Shown here in pieces: positions 6,201 through 12,023 of a stretch of DNA of 12,023 bases. The stretch is from JAAYBT01 sp964404395. Lineage in GTDB: Bacteria > Bacillota > Clostridia > Acetivibrionales > DTU013. How positions within the stretch are numbered: the first letter of the stretch is position 1; each line of letters begins with the position of its first letter. The notes below the pieces were generated by a model. The model was not told where the DNA came from. It did not search any database and saw only the letters and a list, made by a program, of their open reading frames with translations. The position numbers and the translations under genes are program-made. The stretch is from positions 1-12,023 of the forward strand of contig CAYOKA010000065.1 of the NCBI GenBank assembly GCA_964404395.1, given 5' to 3'.

Positions 6201-6227
6201 AGCTAAAACAGAAGATGAGGTGATTCA

Positions 6228-6494
6228 GTGGCAGAAAAGAGTGACCTGGTCCAGATAAAGAAGAGTATTGAGACCTGTATTGGCGAAAAGGTCCAATTAA
6301 AAGCCAATAAGGGAAGGAAAAAGGCTTTTATAAAAGAAGGAGTTATTGAAAACTCATATCCAAGCATCTTCATCATAAAGTTTGAGAACGAATATGAGAC
6401 AACACGGCGAGTTTCCTACAGTTACACAGACATACTCACAAAAGCAGTTGAACTTGTAATATGTAAGGGTGACCAAACAATACGCGTCAGTTGA
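6228..6494 (+). CDS. veg: Veg family protein
   Basis: The protein has 88 residues, starts at GTG 6228 and has GAGGTG seven bases upstream. It carries the Veg (DUF1021) pattern: IGEKVQLKANKGRKKAFIKEGVIE (N-terminal part, quoted by its key GRKK turn), YPSIFIIKF and RRVSYSYTDILT. Veg is a small SH3-like cytoplasmic protein conserved in Firmicutes. In B. subtilis it is very highly transcribed and promotes biofilm matrix expression by acting against SinR. Its exact role in Clostridia is not known. The gene is monocistronic, with two strong promoters before it and a strong terminator after it. Confidence 0.93.
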   Translation: MAEKSDLVQIKKSIETCIGEKVQLKANKGRKKAFIKEGVIENSYPSIFIIKFENEYETTRRVSYSYTDILTKAVELVICKGDQTIRVS

Positions 6495-6533
6495 CACGAT
6501 GATAAGGATAAAATCTTAATGAATGCCAAAAAG

Positions 6534-6565
6534 CAACCCAATCAAATGATCGGGTTGTTTTTTTT
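6534..6565 (+). terminator. Intrinsic terminator of veg
   Basis: CAACCC (6534-6539) pairs with GGGTTG (6552-6557), the stem continues after one mismatch with ATC/GAT around an AAAT loop, and eight T follow (6558-6565). This is a strong rho-independent terminator 40 bases after the veg stop. Confidence 0.92.
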
Positions 6566-6650
6566 GTAATATTTCAGGGGTCTTGTCAATATACATTTAT
6601 TAAGCCGTAAAAACCATTTTAAAGTACGGTAAGGTTTTTGTGGATATATG

Positions 6651-6673
6651 CATACAGTCATGCGGGGGGAGGA
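6651..6673 (+). promoter_or_regulatory. Possible sigma-E -10 and strong ribosome site of the SipL-like gene
   Basis: CATACAGT (6651-6658) differs from the sigma-E -10 consensus CATACAHT at one place. I see no clear -35 at the expected distance. It would put the transcript start near 6665, close to the G-rich ribosome site GGGGGGAGGA (6664-6673), so the reading may be accidental. Upstream, AAAAACC (6609-6615) and GGTTTTT (6633-6639) form a 7-bp dyad of unknown use. Confidence 0.25.
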
Positions 6674-6679
6674 TTTTAA

Positions 6680-8245
6680 ATGTCTCTGGAATTAGTTAAG
6701 GAGGCCGTAAGGCTAAATCAGCCCATAGGTGAGGACGCGATCCAGACCATTGTTGAGAATGATATTATAGTACCGGATATTAATCCGGATATTACCCGAT
6801 TATTACTGCTGGACGGGGATAGTTGGATCGACAGCGCAGAGGCAGCATCAGACAAAGTGCTGATAAACGGTACAGTTAGGTACAAGATACTCTATGTCTC
6901 GGACGACTCTGAGCAGCCTGTCAAGAGCATAAATTCTGCAACAGCTTTCCAGTATTCCATGGAGATTCCCGATACCCGCCAAGGTATGCAGTGCAGGGTG
7001 CAATGTGATATTGAGCACATGGAGTACGAGGTAATCAACAGCAGGAAGGTGAGCGTAAAAGCAATATTAAATATTAGCGGCAAGACGACGGATCAGGTTG
7101 AGCGGCAAATAACTCAAGACTTTGAAGGACTGGAGGACATTCAGATATTAAGGAATTCTGTTAGCGTGAATTCCTATATAGGAAATAGTGAGATCGTTTG
7201 TACTGTGGATGAGAGTCTTGAAATACCGGCGGGGAAGCCGACTATATTGGAAATACTCAGAAGCGATGCAAAGATAATTGCTAAGGATTTCAAAGTGACT
7301 GATGATAGAATTGTTGCCGTTGGCGAGCTTTATTTATCAACCCTATATACAGCCGATGATGAGGTACGGGGAATTCAGTTCATGGAACATCAAATACCGT
7401 TCACCCAGTCTATAGATTTGCCTGGTGTCGACGAAGACTCATATTGTGATATCAGCTATGATTTGGGTGAGGTTGTCTGCCTGGCGCAGGAGGATTCAGA
7501 TGGCGAGCTGCGTCAGTTGAGGTGCGAAGCAATGGTGAAGCTATATGCCGAATGCTTCGAAAAAAAAGAAGTGGAGCTTGTGGAGGATGCTTACAGCCCA
7601 TATTCCAGAGTAAGCATCGAAAAGGAGGACCTGAAGCTCCAGGAGCTTGTATTTGAGAATAAAAGCCAGATAACGGTGAGGGAAGCAATTGAAATCGATG
7701 AAAATTCTCCGGATATTTCTGAGTTGTTCAACATGCTTGGGAAGCTATCACTTTCCGGGGGTGAGCTAACCGATGACCGCATTACGGTTGAGGGCGTAGT
7801 TGTTTCTAATATCCTTTACCTTGCCGATAATGAGGAGGAGCCGGTCTTCTGTGCAAGCCATGAAATACCCTTTAGGCATTCTCTGGAAGCAGAGGGAGTT
7901 AGGGATGGTATGGGTCTTGCCGTGGAAATGGACATCGAGCATTCCGGCTATAATATTGCTTCGGCAAAGGAGGTTGATGTTCGCTTTACCGTTGGGTTGA
8001 AGACAAGAGTTACCAGGCAGGTTACTGTGCCTGTTGTCGTGAAAGCATTGGAGCAACCTCAGGATGAAAATAGGCTGGCATCGCAGCCTAGCGTTACGAT
8101 ATACTTTACACGGCAAGACGATACACTGTGGCAGATCGCAAAGAATTACAGCACCACAGTGGAGGAGCTTATTATGAATAATGATTTGGAGGATATTGGC
8201 GCGCTAAAAGGTGGAGAACAGCTGATTATACCCAGAAAGCTTTAA
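6680..8245 (+). CDS. sipL: SPOCS (DUF3794) and LysM protein, SipL-like spore morphogenetic factor
   Basis: The protein has 521 residues with ATG seven bases after a G-rich ribosome site. Three SPOCS-type repeats are visible, roughly 30-150 (with INGTVRYKILYVSDD), 185-310 (with VGELYLSTLYTADDE) and 335-460 (with VEGVVVSNILYLADNEEEP). They share a 'PxIxxxL...I...V.G.....LY.sDd' pattern and an IEH segment. A C-terminal LysM domain covers ~473-519 (IYFTRQDDTLWQIAKNYSTT... LIIPRKL). C. difficile SipL has this make-up; its LysM domain binds SpoIVA and tethers the coat to the forespore surface. The neighbourhood yabG-veg-sipL-ispE also agrees with Clostridioides as I recall it. SipL is expected in the mother cell under sigma-E. 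No signal peptide is seen, as expected for a cytosolic coat protein. Confidence 0.88.
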   Translation: MSLELVKEAVRLNQPIGEDAIQTIVENDIIVPDINPDITRLLLLDGDSWIDSAEAASDKVLINGTVRYKILYVSDDSEQPVKSINSATAFQYSMEIPDTRQGMQCRVQCDIEHMEYEVINSRKVSVKAILNISGKTTDQVERQITQDFEGLEDIQILRNSVSVNSYIGNSEIVCTVDESLEIPAGKPTILEILRSDAKIIAKDFKVTDDRIVAVGELYLSTLYTADDEVRGIQFMEHQIPFTQSIDLPGVDEDSYCDISYDLGEVVCLAQEDSDGELRQLRCEAMVKLYAECFEKKEVELVEDAYSPYSRVSIEKEDLKLQELVFENKSQITVREAIEIDENSPDISELFNMLGKLSLSGGELTDDRITVEGVVVSNILYLADNEEEPVFCASHEIPFRHSLEAEGVRDGMGLAVEMDIEHSGYNIASAKEVDVRFTVGLKTRVTRQVTVPVVVKALEQPQDENRLASQPSVTIYFTRQDDTLWQIAKNYSTTVEELIMNNDLEDIGALKGGEQLIIPRKL

Positions 8246-8282
8246 TGTGATTTTATAGATAAATTTCCTATGCCAGATACCG

Positions 8283-8317
8283 AAAAGGTGCCCGAAAATA
8301 TAACCCGGGCACTTTTT
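8283..8317 (+). terminator. Intrinsic terminator of the SipL-like gene
   Basis: AAAAGGTGCCCG (8283-8294) pairs with CGGGCACTTTTT (8306-8317), 12 bp with one G-U pair and an 11-base loop. The stem's own 3' arm supplies the U-tail. Confidence 0.9.
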
Positions 8318-8352
8318 GCTACAGTCCTTTGCGGAGCAGATCCAATTTTTAT

Positions 8353-8381
8353 TTGTAATGAAAATGTTTTTTGTATATAAT
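8353..8381 (+). promoter_or_regulatory. Sigma-A promoter of ispE
   Basis: TTGTAA (8353-8358), a 17-base spacer and TATAAT (8376-8381) give a good sigma-A promoter. Transcription would begin near 8388, which argues against the in-frame ATG at 8392 as start and for the ATG at 8419. Confidence 0.75.
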
Positions 8382-8418
8382 ATACATAAAAATGAGTCAA
8401 ACAACATTTGAGGTGTTT

Positions 8419-9294
8419 ATGGCAGGCCTTGAAGTACCAGCATATGCAAAAATTAACCTTTCTTTGGATGTATTAAATAGACGTTCCGATGGATATCATG
8501 AATTAAGAACGGTTATGCAGACAGTTGAGCTTCATGATATTGTTCGCATTGAAACTGTTGAAAATGAAGGACTGGAGCTGGAGTGCGATGCCAGGTGGGT
8601 GCCTCGGGATAAAAGAAATACTGCCTGGAAGGCTGCGGATTTGTTTATGCGCAGCTTTGGAATAAAAGGCGGCTTGAGAATCTCAATTGACAAAAGAATC
8701 CCCGTAGCTGCCGGACTGGCAGGAGGAAGCACTGATGCGGCGGCTGTGCTGCGAGGATTGAATACTTTGTTTTCAACAGGTCTGGATTATCTTGAGCTAG
8801 AGGCGCTGGCAAGGCAGATAGGTGCTGATGTGCCCTATTGCATAAGCGGAGGAACGAAGCTTGCAGAAGGTGTAGGCGATCTTTTGAGCCCCCTGCAGGA
8901 TTTCTGTGGGGTGGACATCGTACTGGTGAAGCCCGAGGTGGGCATTTCAACTCAATGGGTCTATGACAACCTTAAGGTTAATGAGATCTCAGAAGGGGAC
9001 AGGCCGGATACGAAATTATTAATTGAAGCTCTGGAGGAAAGGAATTTAGATAAGGTTGCGGCGTATATGAAAAATGTGCTTGAGCTTGTGACCATTCCCC
9101 GATATAGTATTGTGAAAGATGCAAAAAGACGACTTGCCTATTTGGGCGCGATTGGTAGCATGATGAGTGGAAGCGGACCTACCGTGTTCGGTATCTTCCC
9201 GAATCGAGGCTCTGCGGCCGAGGCTTATAGAACCCTTGCAAGTGATAGCAGATGGCAGTGTTTTCTGACTAGTACAACAGGAGAACAGCTATAG
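8419..9294 (+). CDS. ispE: 4-diphosphocytidyl-2-C-methyl-D-erythritol kinase
   Basis: The 291-residue enzyme phosphorylates the 2-hydroxyl of CDP-methylerythritol with ATP, in the MEP route to isoprenoids, in the cytoplasm. The start at 8419 is preferred because GAGGTG lies just before it and the next upstream ATG (8392) would sit at the transcript's 5' end. GHMP-kinase motifs are all present: PAYAKINLSLDVL with catalytic Lys11, the glycine-rich ATP loop PVAAGLAGGSTDAA (95-108), GADVPYCISGGT with catalytic Asp137, and MMSGSGPTVFGIF (248-260). Length is normal. ispE follows the yabG-veg region in many Firmicutes. It is separated from the next gene by 45 bases without a terminator, so read-through into the regulator is likely. 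Confidence 0.96.
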   Translation: MAGLEVPAYAKINLSLDVLNRRSDGYHELRTVMQTVELHDIVRIETVENEGLELECDARWVPRDKRNTAWKAADLFMRSFGIKGGLRISIDKRIPVAAGLAGGSTDAAAVLRGLNTLFSTGLDYLELEALARQIGADVPYCISGGTKLAEGVGDLLSPLQDFCGVDIVLVKPEVGISTQWVYDNLKVNEISEGDRPDTKLLIEALEERNLDKVAAYMKNVLELVTIPRYSIVKDAKRRLAYLGAIGSMMSGSGPTVFGIFPNRGSAAEAYRTLASDSRWQCFLTSTTGEQL

Positions 9295-9339
9295 CAAGTA
9301 TATGTAATATAACTGTTATATAAGGAGATGTGCATAAGA

Positions 9340-10020
9340 ATGGCTGGAAAACTATCAAAAGTAAACCTGAATGATTACAAACCGCTAAGAGAAGTTATCT
9401 TCAACACCTTAAGAGAGGCTATTATTGTTGGTGAACTGAAGCCCGGTGAAAGGCTCATGGAGGTTCAACTGGCAGACAAGATGGGCGTGAGCAGGACTCC
9501 GGTGCGTGAGGCAATTAGAAAGCTGGAACTGGAAGGGCTCGTTGAGATGCTACCGCGAAAGGGTGCCCGGGTGGCTGATCTTTCCGTCAAGGATATTATG
9601 GATGTTCTGGAGGTGCGTGCAACGCTGGACGGTCTGGCTTCAGGGCTATCTGCAGAAAGAATAACTGCTGATGAGATTAAGGAGCTTAAGCATTATCATT
9701 CACAGTTTATTTCCTATGTGGAGAAGGATAATTTGCAGGGGTCTATTAAAAAGGATGTAGAGTTTCACGACATTATCTACCGTTCGTCGAGAAATGATAA
9801 GCTGATTCAGATTTCCAACAACCTCAGGGAGCAGGTGCAAAGGTTTAGAGTTATTTACATAAAGGATTACAGCAGCACCAAGGAACTGGTAAAGGAGCAT
9901 ACGGAGATTTACGATGCTATTGCTAACAGAGATTCCGATTCGGCAAGGGAATGTGCCCAAAGACATATAAAGAAGCAGGAAGAGGCTATCATCAGGTCTA
10001 TTAAGAGAAACCAGCCGTAA
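9340..10020 (+). CDS. GntR family transcriptional regulator, FadR/FCD type
   Basis: From ATG 9340 the protein has 226 residues. AAGGAG (9322-9327) is 12 bases upstream; the in-frame ATG at 9328 directly touches that site and is unlikely. Residues ~14-80 are the winged helix, with PLREVIFNTLREAIIVGELKPGERL and the recognition helix SRTPVREAIRKLELEGLV (51-68). Residues ~85-220 are an all-helical FCD domain with its metal-site pattern D139xxxH143 (DVEFHDII), H187 (KEHTEIYDAI) and H209 (CAQRHIKKQ). Such proteins bind small carboxylates or similar metabolites and release DNA on binding. The target is not shown by the sequence. It is likely transcribed with ispE, where B. subtilis instead has purR. 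Confidence 0.92.
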   Translation: MAGKLSKVNLNDYKPLREVIFNTLREAIIVGELKPGERLMEVQLADKMGVSRTPVREAIRKLELEGLVEMLPRKGARVADLSVKDIMDVLEVRATLDGLASGLSAERITADEIKELKHYHSQFISYVEKDNLQGSIKKDVEFHDIIYRSSRNDKLIQISNNLREQVQRFRVIYIKDYSSTKELVKEHTEIYDAIANRDSDSARECAQRHIKKQEEAIIRSIKRNQP

Positions 10021-10167
10021 AACCAGAGTAGTTTGAGAAAACTTTGTATTGCTATAAACAATTGACCGGGATTCTCGTATAATTGATTGCATAGGTATTA
10101 TTGGTCGCATAATAAATAGGTTATTGCGTGAAAAAGGCTAAAGCGAAAGAGTGAAGAATGAAATGGA

Positions 10168-11811
10168 GTGATTGCCCTGTCTTCCGGTGGTTTTTGGTAT
10201 GATAGCTTTTTGAATAAATATAAGTCGGGTATTTCCCATGAATTTCTTTTTTATTTTAATGTCCGGGATCTTATTGATAATTACAGGTACATGGACAGAT
10301 ACATTTATGAGGAATTTATCAAGCAGAGGAATTTCAGCATCGTTGCATTTTATGATATATCCAGAGGCCTGACTTTTTTCGATGCGGGCATGGAGAAGGA
10401 ATTCAACATAATTACCTCTAATGAGGCGGAAAACTTGATGAATGCAATGCCATCGCGCTTGTTCCCCTTTATTGATAAAGCGCTTAAGAATACTAAAATG
10501 GTGCTTTTCATTGATCATGTGGAAAAAATGATACCGTCCGGGGATATTGCCAGCATGACGCTGGAGGAGCGTATTGCACTTATTTGGATTTGTGAATGGT
10601 CAGCAAGCTCCAGGATTTCAGTGGTTGGCAGCGCTATACTGATGTTGGCCGATAACCTTGCAGATGTGAGCCGGGAAATCCTCAAGTCTTCATATAGGAT
10701 TGAGCCTATACTCGTTGGGCTTCCGGATGAAGAACAGCGGAAGGAGTATATTGAATACCTGCTAAAAGACGGCGAGGTCAAGACAAATCTTACACCGGTA
10801 GAATTTGCAAAGCTGTCCTCGGGTCTCAGTAAAAAGTCTATCAAGGATATTAAGCTAAAATCCGAGGCTGAGGATATACCTATAAGCTTTGAATTTATCA
10901 AGGATAAGAAGCATTCCGTACTTCAGAAGGAATACGGGGATGTGCTGGAATTTATTTATCCTGAGCTGGGCTTTGAGAACATCGGAGGCATGGATAAGGC
11001 CAAAAACTATTTGTTAAATAATATTGTAAAGCCTATTATGCAGGATGATCTGCGGAGGGTGCCGATGGGTATTCTTTTGTGCGGACCTTCCGGGACAGGA
11101 AAAACACTGCTTGTTAATGCCTTAGCGAAAACAAGCGGATTCAACTGTGTCAAGATTGATATGTCACGAATTCTTGGGCAATATGTTGGCGAAAGCGAAA
11201 AGAATTTTAAGAAATGCCTGCTGGGTGCCCAGTCGCAACAGCCTGTTATCGTGTTTGTAGATGAAATAGACACTGCCTTTAAGAGGGGCGATAGCGGCGA
11301 TAGCGGTGTGAGCAGGAATATATTCAGTGAATTTTTACAGTTTACCGGTAATACAAATAATAGAGGTAAGGTAATCTTTATTGCGGCTACGAACAGGCCG
11401 GATCTTATCGACCCGGCATTGAAGAGAGCAGGTAGATTCGATAAAAAAATACCGATTCTTTTACCGGATGCGGCTGAACGGGCGGATATTTTTAAGATAA
11501 TTATCGATAAGTATGGTTTTGAAAGCGATATTAAGGATTTTATGCCCTTCGCAGAAGGGACAGAGGATTATACCGGCGCTGAAATCGAGACTGTGGTCAG
11601 GAAGGCATATGAGCTGGCTAATGAAGATGAGAAAAAGGGCAATGTGCTGACTGCGGAAATAATGAGCGAGGCAATTAGCAAGTGCAGACCCAGCACTCAG
11701 CAGATACAGTTTATGACAGCGCTGGCTATTGAGGAGTGCGACGATAAGGATTTGCTTCCTGATAAGTATAAGGGTTTGCTGGATGCAAAAAACCTGTCAA
11801 TAGAGAGATGA
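10168..11811 (+). CDS. AAA+ ATPase, degenerate first module and active second module
   Basis: The protein has about 547 residues. Residues ~265-500 are a full classical AAA module: GGMDKAKNYL at its entry, Walker A GPSGTGKT (306-313), pore loop QYVGESE, Walker B VFVDEID (D365, E366), sensor-1 AATNRPD (N409), arginine fingers in KRAGRFDKK (R420, R423), and a lid with TEDYTGAEIETVVRKA. The first 240 residues look like a decayed AAA module: no Walker A, a Walker-B-like VLFIDHVEKM in which His117 replaces the catalytic Glu, and a lid-like VGLPDEEQRKEYIEYLL. The plan resembles Cdc48/Vps4-type unfoldases with an inactive D1. The start is uncertain: an in-frame stop lies at 10159, GTG 10168 overlaps its GGAG, and CTG 10177 has the better spacing. 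A PspA-like gene follows 103 bases later and is the probable partner. No transmembrane segment is seen. Confidence 0.88.
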   Translation: MIALSSGGFWYDSFLNKYKSGISHEFLFYFNVRDLIDNYRYMDRYIYEEFIKQRNFSIVAFYDISRGLTFFDAGMEKEFNIITSNEAENLMNAMPSRLFPFIDKALKNTKMVLFIDHVEKMIPSGDIASMTLEERIALIWICEWSASSRISVVGSAILMLADNLADVSREILKSSYRIEPILVGLPDEEQRKEYIEYLLKDGEVKTNLTPVEFAKLSSGLSKKSIKDIKLKSEAEDIPISFEFIKDKKHSVLQKEYGDVLEFIYPELGFENIGGMDKAKNYLLNNIVKPIMQDDLRRVPMGILLCGPSGTGKTLLVNALAKTSGFNCVKIDMSRILGQYVGESEKNFKKCLLGAQSQQPVIVFVDEIDTAFKRGDSGDSGVSRNIFSEFLQFTGNTNNRGKVIFIAATNRPDLIDPALKRAGRFDKKIPILLPDAAERADIFKIIIDKYGFESDIKDFMPFAEGTEDYTGAEIETVVRKAYELANEDEKKGNVLTAEIMSEAISKCRPSTQQIQFMTALAIEECDDKDLLPDKYKGLLDAKNLSIER

Positions 11812-11899
11812 TAGGCATTAATTCGCTTTACATTGCAGTATATTTATTATAGATTAGTAGTATGGACAATTAGATAATTGCATGGATTAAATAAAATAC

Positions 11900-11906
11900 G
11901 GGGAGG
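11900..11906 (+). promoter_or_regulatory. Ribosome site of the PspA-like gene
   Basis: GGGGAGG lies eight bases before the ATG at 11915 and fixes the start of a gene cut off by the window edge. The 103-base gap before it is AT-rich; I see no convincing promoter (TTTACA at 11827 has no well-spaced -10) and no terminator, so co-transcription with the AAA+ gene is possible. Confidence 0.7.
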
Positions 11907-11914
11907 CTTTAATA

Positions 11915-12023
11915 ATGGGGTTTTTCAGTAGATTGGGTGCACTGATCAGGGGGTTTTTCGGACGTCTGTTAGGCGGAGTCGAGGAGAACAATCCGGAGCT
12001 CTTGTTTGAAGATGTAAAGATGC
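11915..12023 (+). CDS. PspA/IM30 (Vipp1) family protein, N-terminal part
   Basis: Only 36 residues are visible; the gene runs off the window. It begins MGFFSRLGALIRGFF, an amphipathic helix, and then reads GGVEENNPELLFEDVKM. This order (MGxFxRL...I.. helix, then an acidic linker with a P-E-L-L/D-xx-L pattern) is the usual start of PspA/IM30 proteins, which bind stressed or curved membranes through this first helix and polymerise as ESCRT-III-like filaments. The extra Gly-Phe-Phe residues make the helix more hydrophobic than in E. coli PspA. The coiled coil that would confirm the family is outside the window. Confidence 0.72.
   Translation, partial: MGFFSRLGALIRGFFGRLLGGVEENNPELLFEDVKM

Noticed and set aside
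6605..6639. CCGTA/TACGG and AAAAACC/GGTTTTT dyads as a second terminator
   Set aside because: The two pairings are mutually exclusive and short, the T-run is only five bases, and veg already has a strong terminator 45 bases upstream.
8371..8418. N-terminal extension of IspE from 8371 or 8392
   Set aside because: These starts fall inside or at the edge of the promoter and have no ribosome site; the ATG at 8419 gives the normal length and the conserved AYAKINL placement.
9328..9339. ATG at 9328 as the start of the GntR regulator
   Set aside because: It directly adjoins the AAGGAG ribosome site with no spacer; the ATG at 9340 begins the conserved-looking protein and has a usable, if long, spacing.
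10062..10083. TTGACC and TATAAT upstream of the AAA+ gene as a promoter
   Set aside because: The spacer is only 10 bases. The TATAAT alone could still be a -10, but no suitable -35 lies 16-18 bases before it. The rest of 10021-10167 shows no gene or terminator.

Overview
The window comes from an anaerobic, endospore-forming Firmicute of the class Clostridia. Three things point there. There is the end of a pyruvate:ferredoxin oxidoreductase gene. There is a sporulation block in the order CotS-like kinase, yabG remnant, veg, SipL-like SPOCS/LysM protein and ispE, which matches the yabG-veg-...-ispE order known from Bacillus and Clostridioides as I remember it. Finally, strong G-rich Shine-Dalgarno sites and U-tailed intrinsic terminators are used throughout. 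No tRNA, rRNA, CRISPR array, transposase or phage gene was found.

Left part (1-4850). After the nifJ-type 3' end and a hairpin that could terminate from both sides, a five-gene operon runs on the minus strand from a consensus sigma-A promoter (4721-4749): two ECF ATPases (ecfA1, ecfA2), the ECF transmembrane coupler ecfT, a substrate-binding S component, and a two-part protein with a uridine-kinase-like P-loop domain. The genes overlap or nearly touch. The logic looks like 'import a vitamin or nucleoside-like compound, then phosphorylate it', but the substrate cannot be read from the sequence. The operon has a roughly 260-nt leader holding a 23-codon upstream ORF with a good ribosome site, several hairpins, a long intrinsic terminator and a second 12-bp dyad. 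I recognise no known riboswitch in it, and it looks like an undescribed attenuator. The ecfA1 gene has no normal start codon in frame; an ATG followed by seven G lies one base out of frame.

Middle part (4850-8320). On the plus strand come a CotS-family spore-coat kinase-like protein, a gene reduced to the N-terminal ~66 residues of the sporulation protease YabG, veg with two tandem sigma-A promoters and a terminator, and a three-repeat SPOCS protein with a C-terminal LysM that resembles SipL, the spore-coat/SpoIVA adaptor.

Right part (8320-12023). ispE (isoprenoid MEP pathway) with its own promoter is followed by a GntR/FadR-type regulator, then a 547-residue AAA+ ATPase with a degenerate first and an intact second ATPase module, and the start of a PspA/IM30-like gene at the window edge. 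PspA proteins are bacterial relatives of ESCRT-III and Vps4 is the AAA+ ATPase that remodels ESCRT-III, so the last two genes may form a bacterial membrane-remodelling pair. This pair and the ECF leader are the most interesting items.
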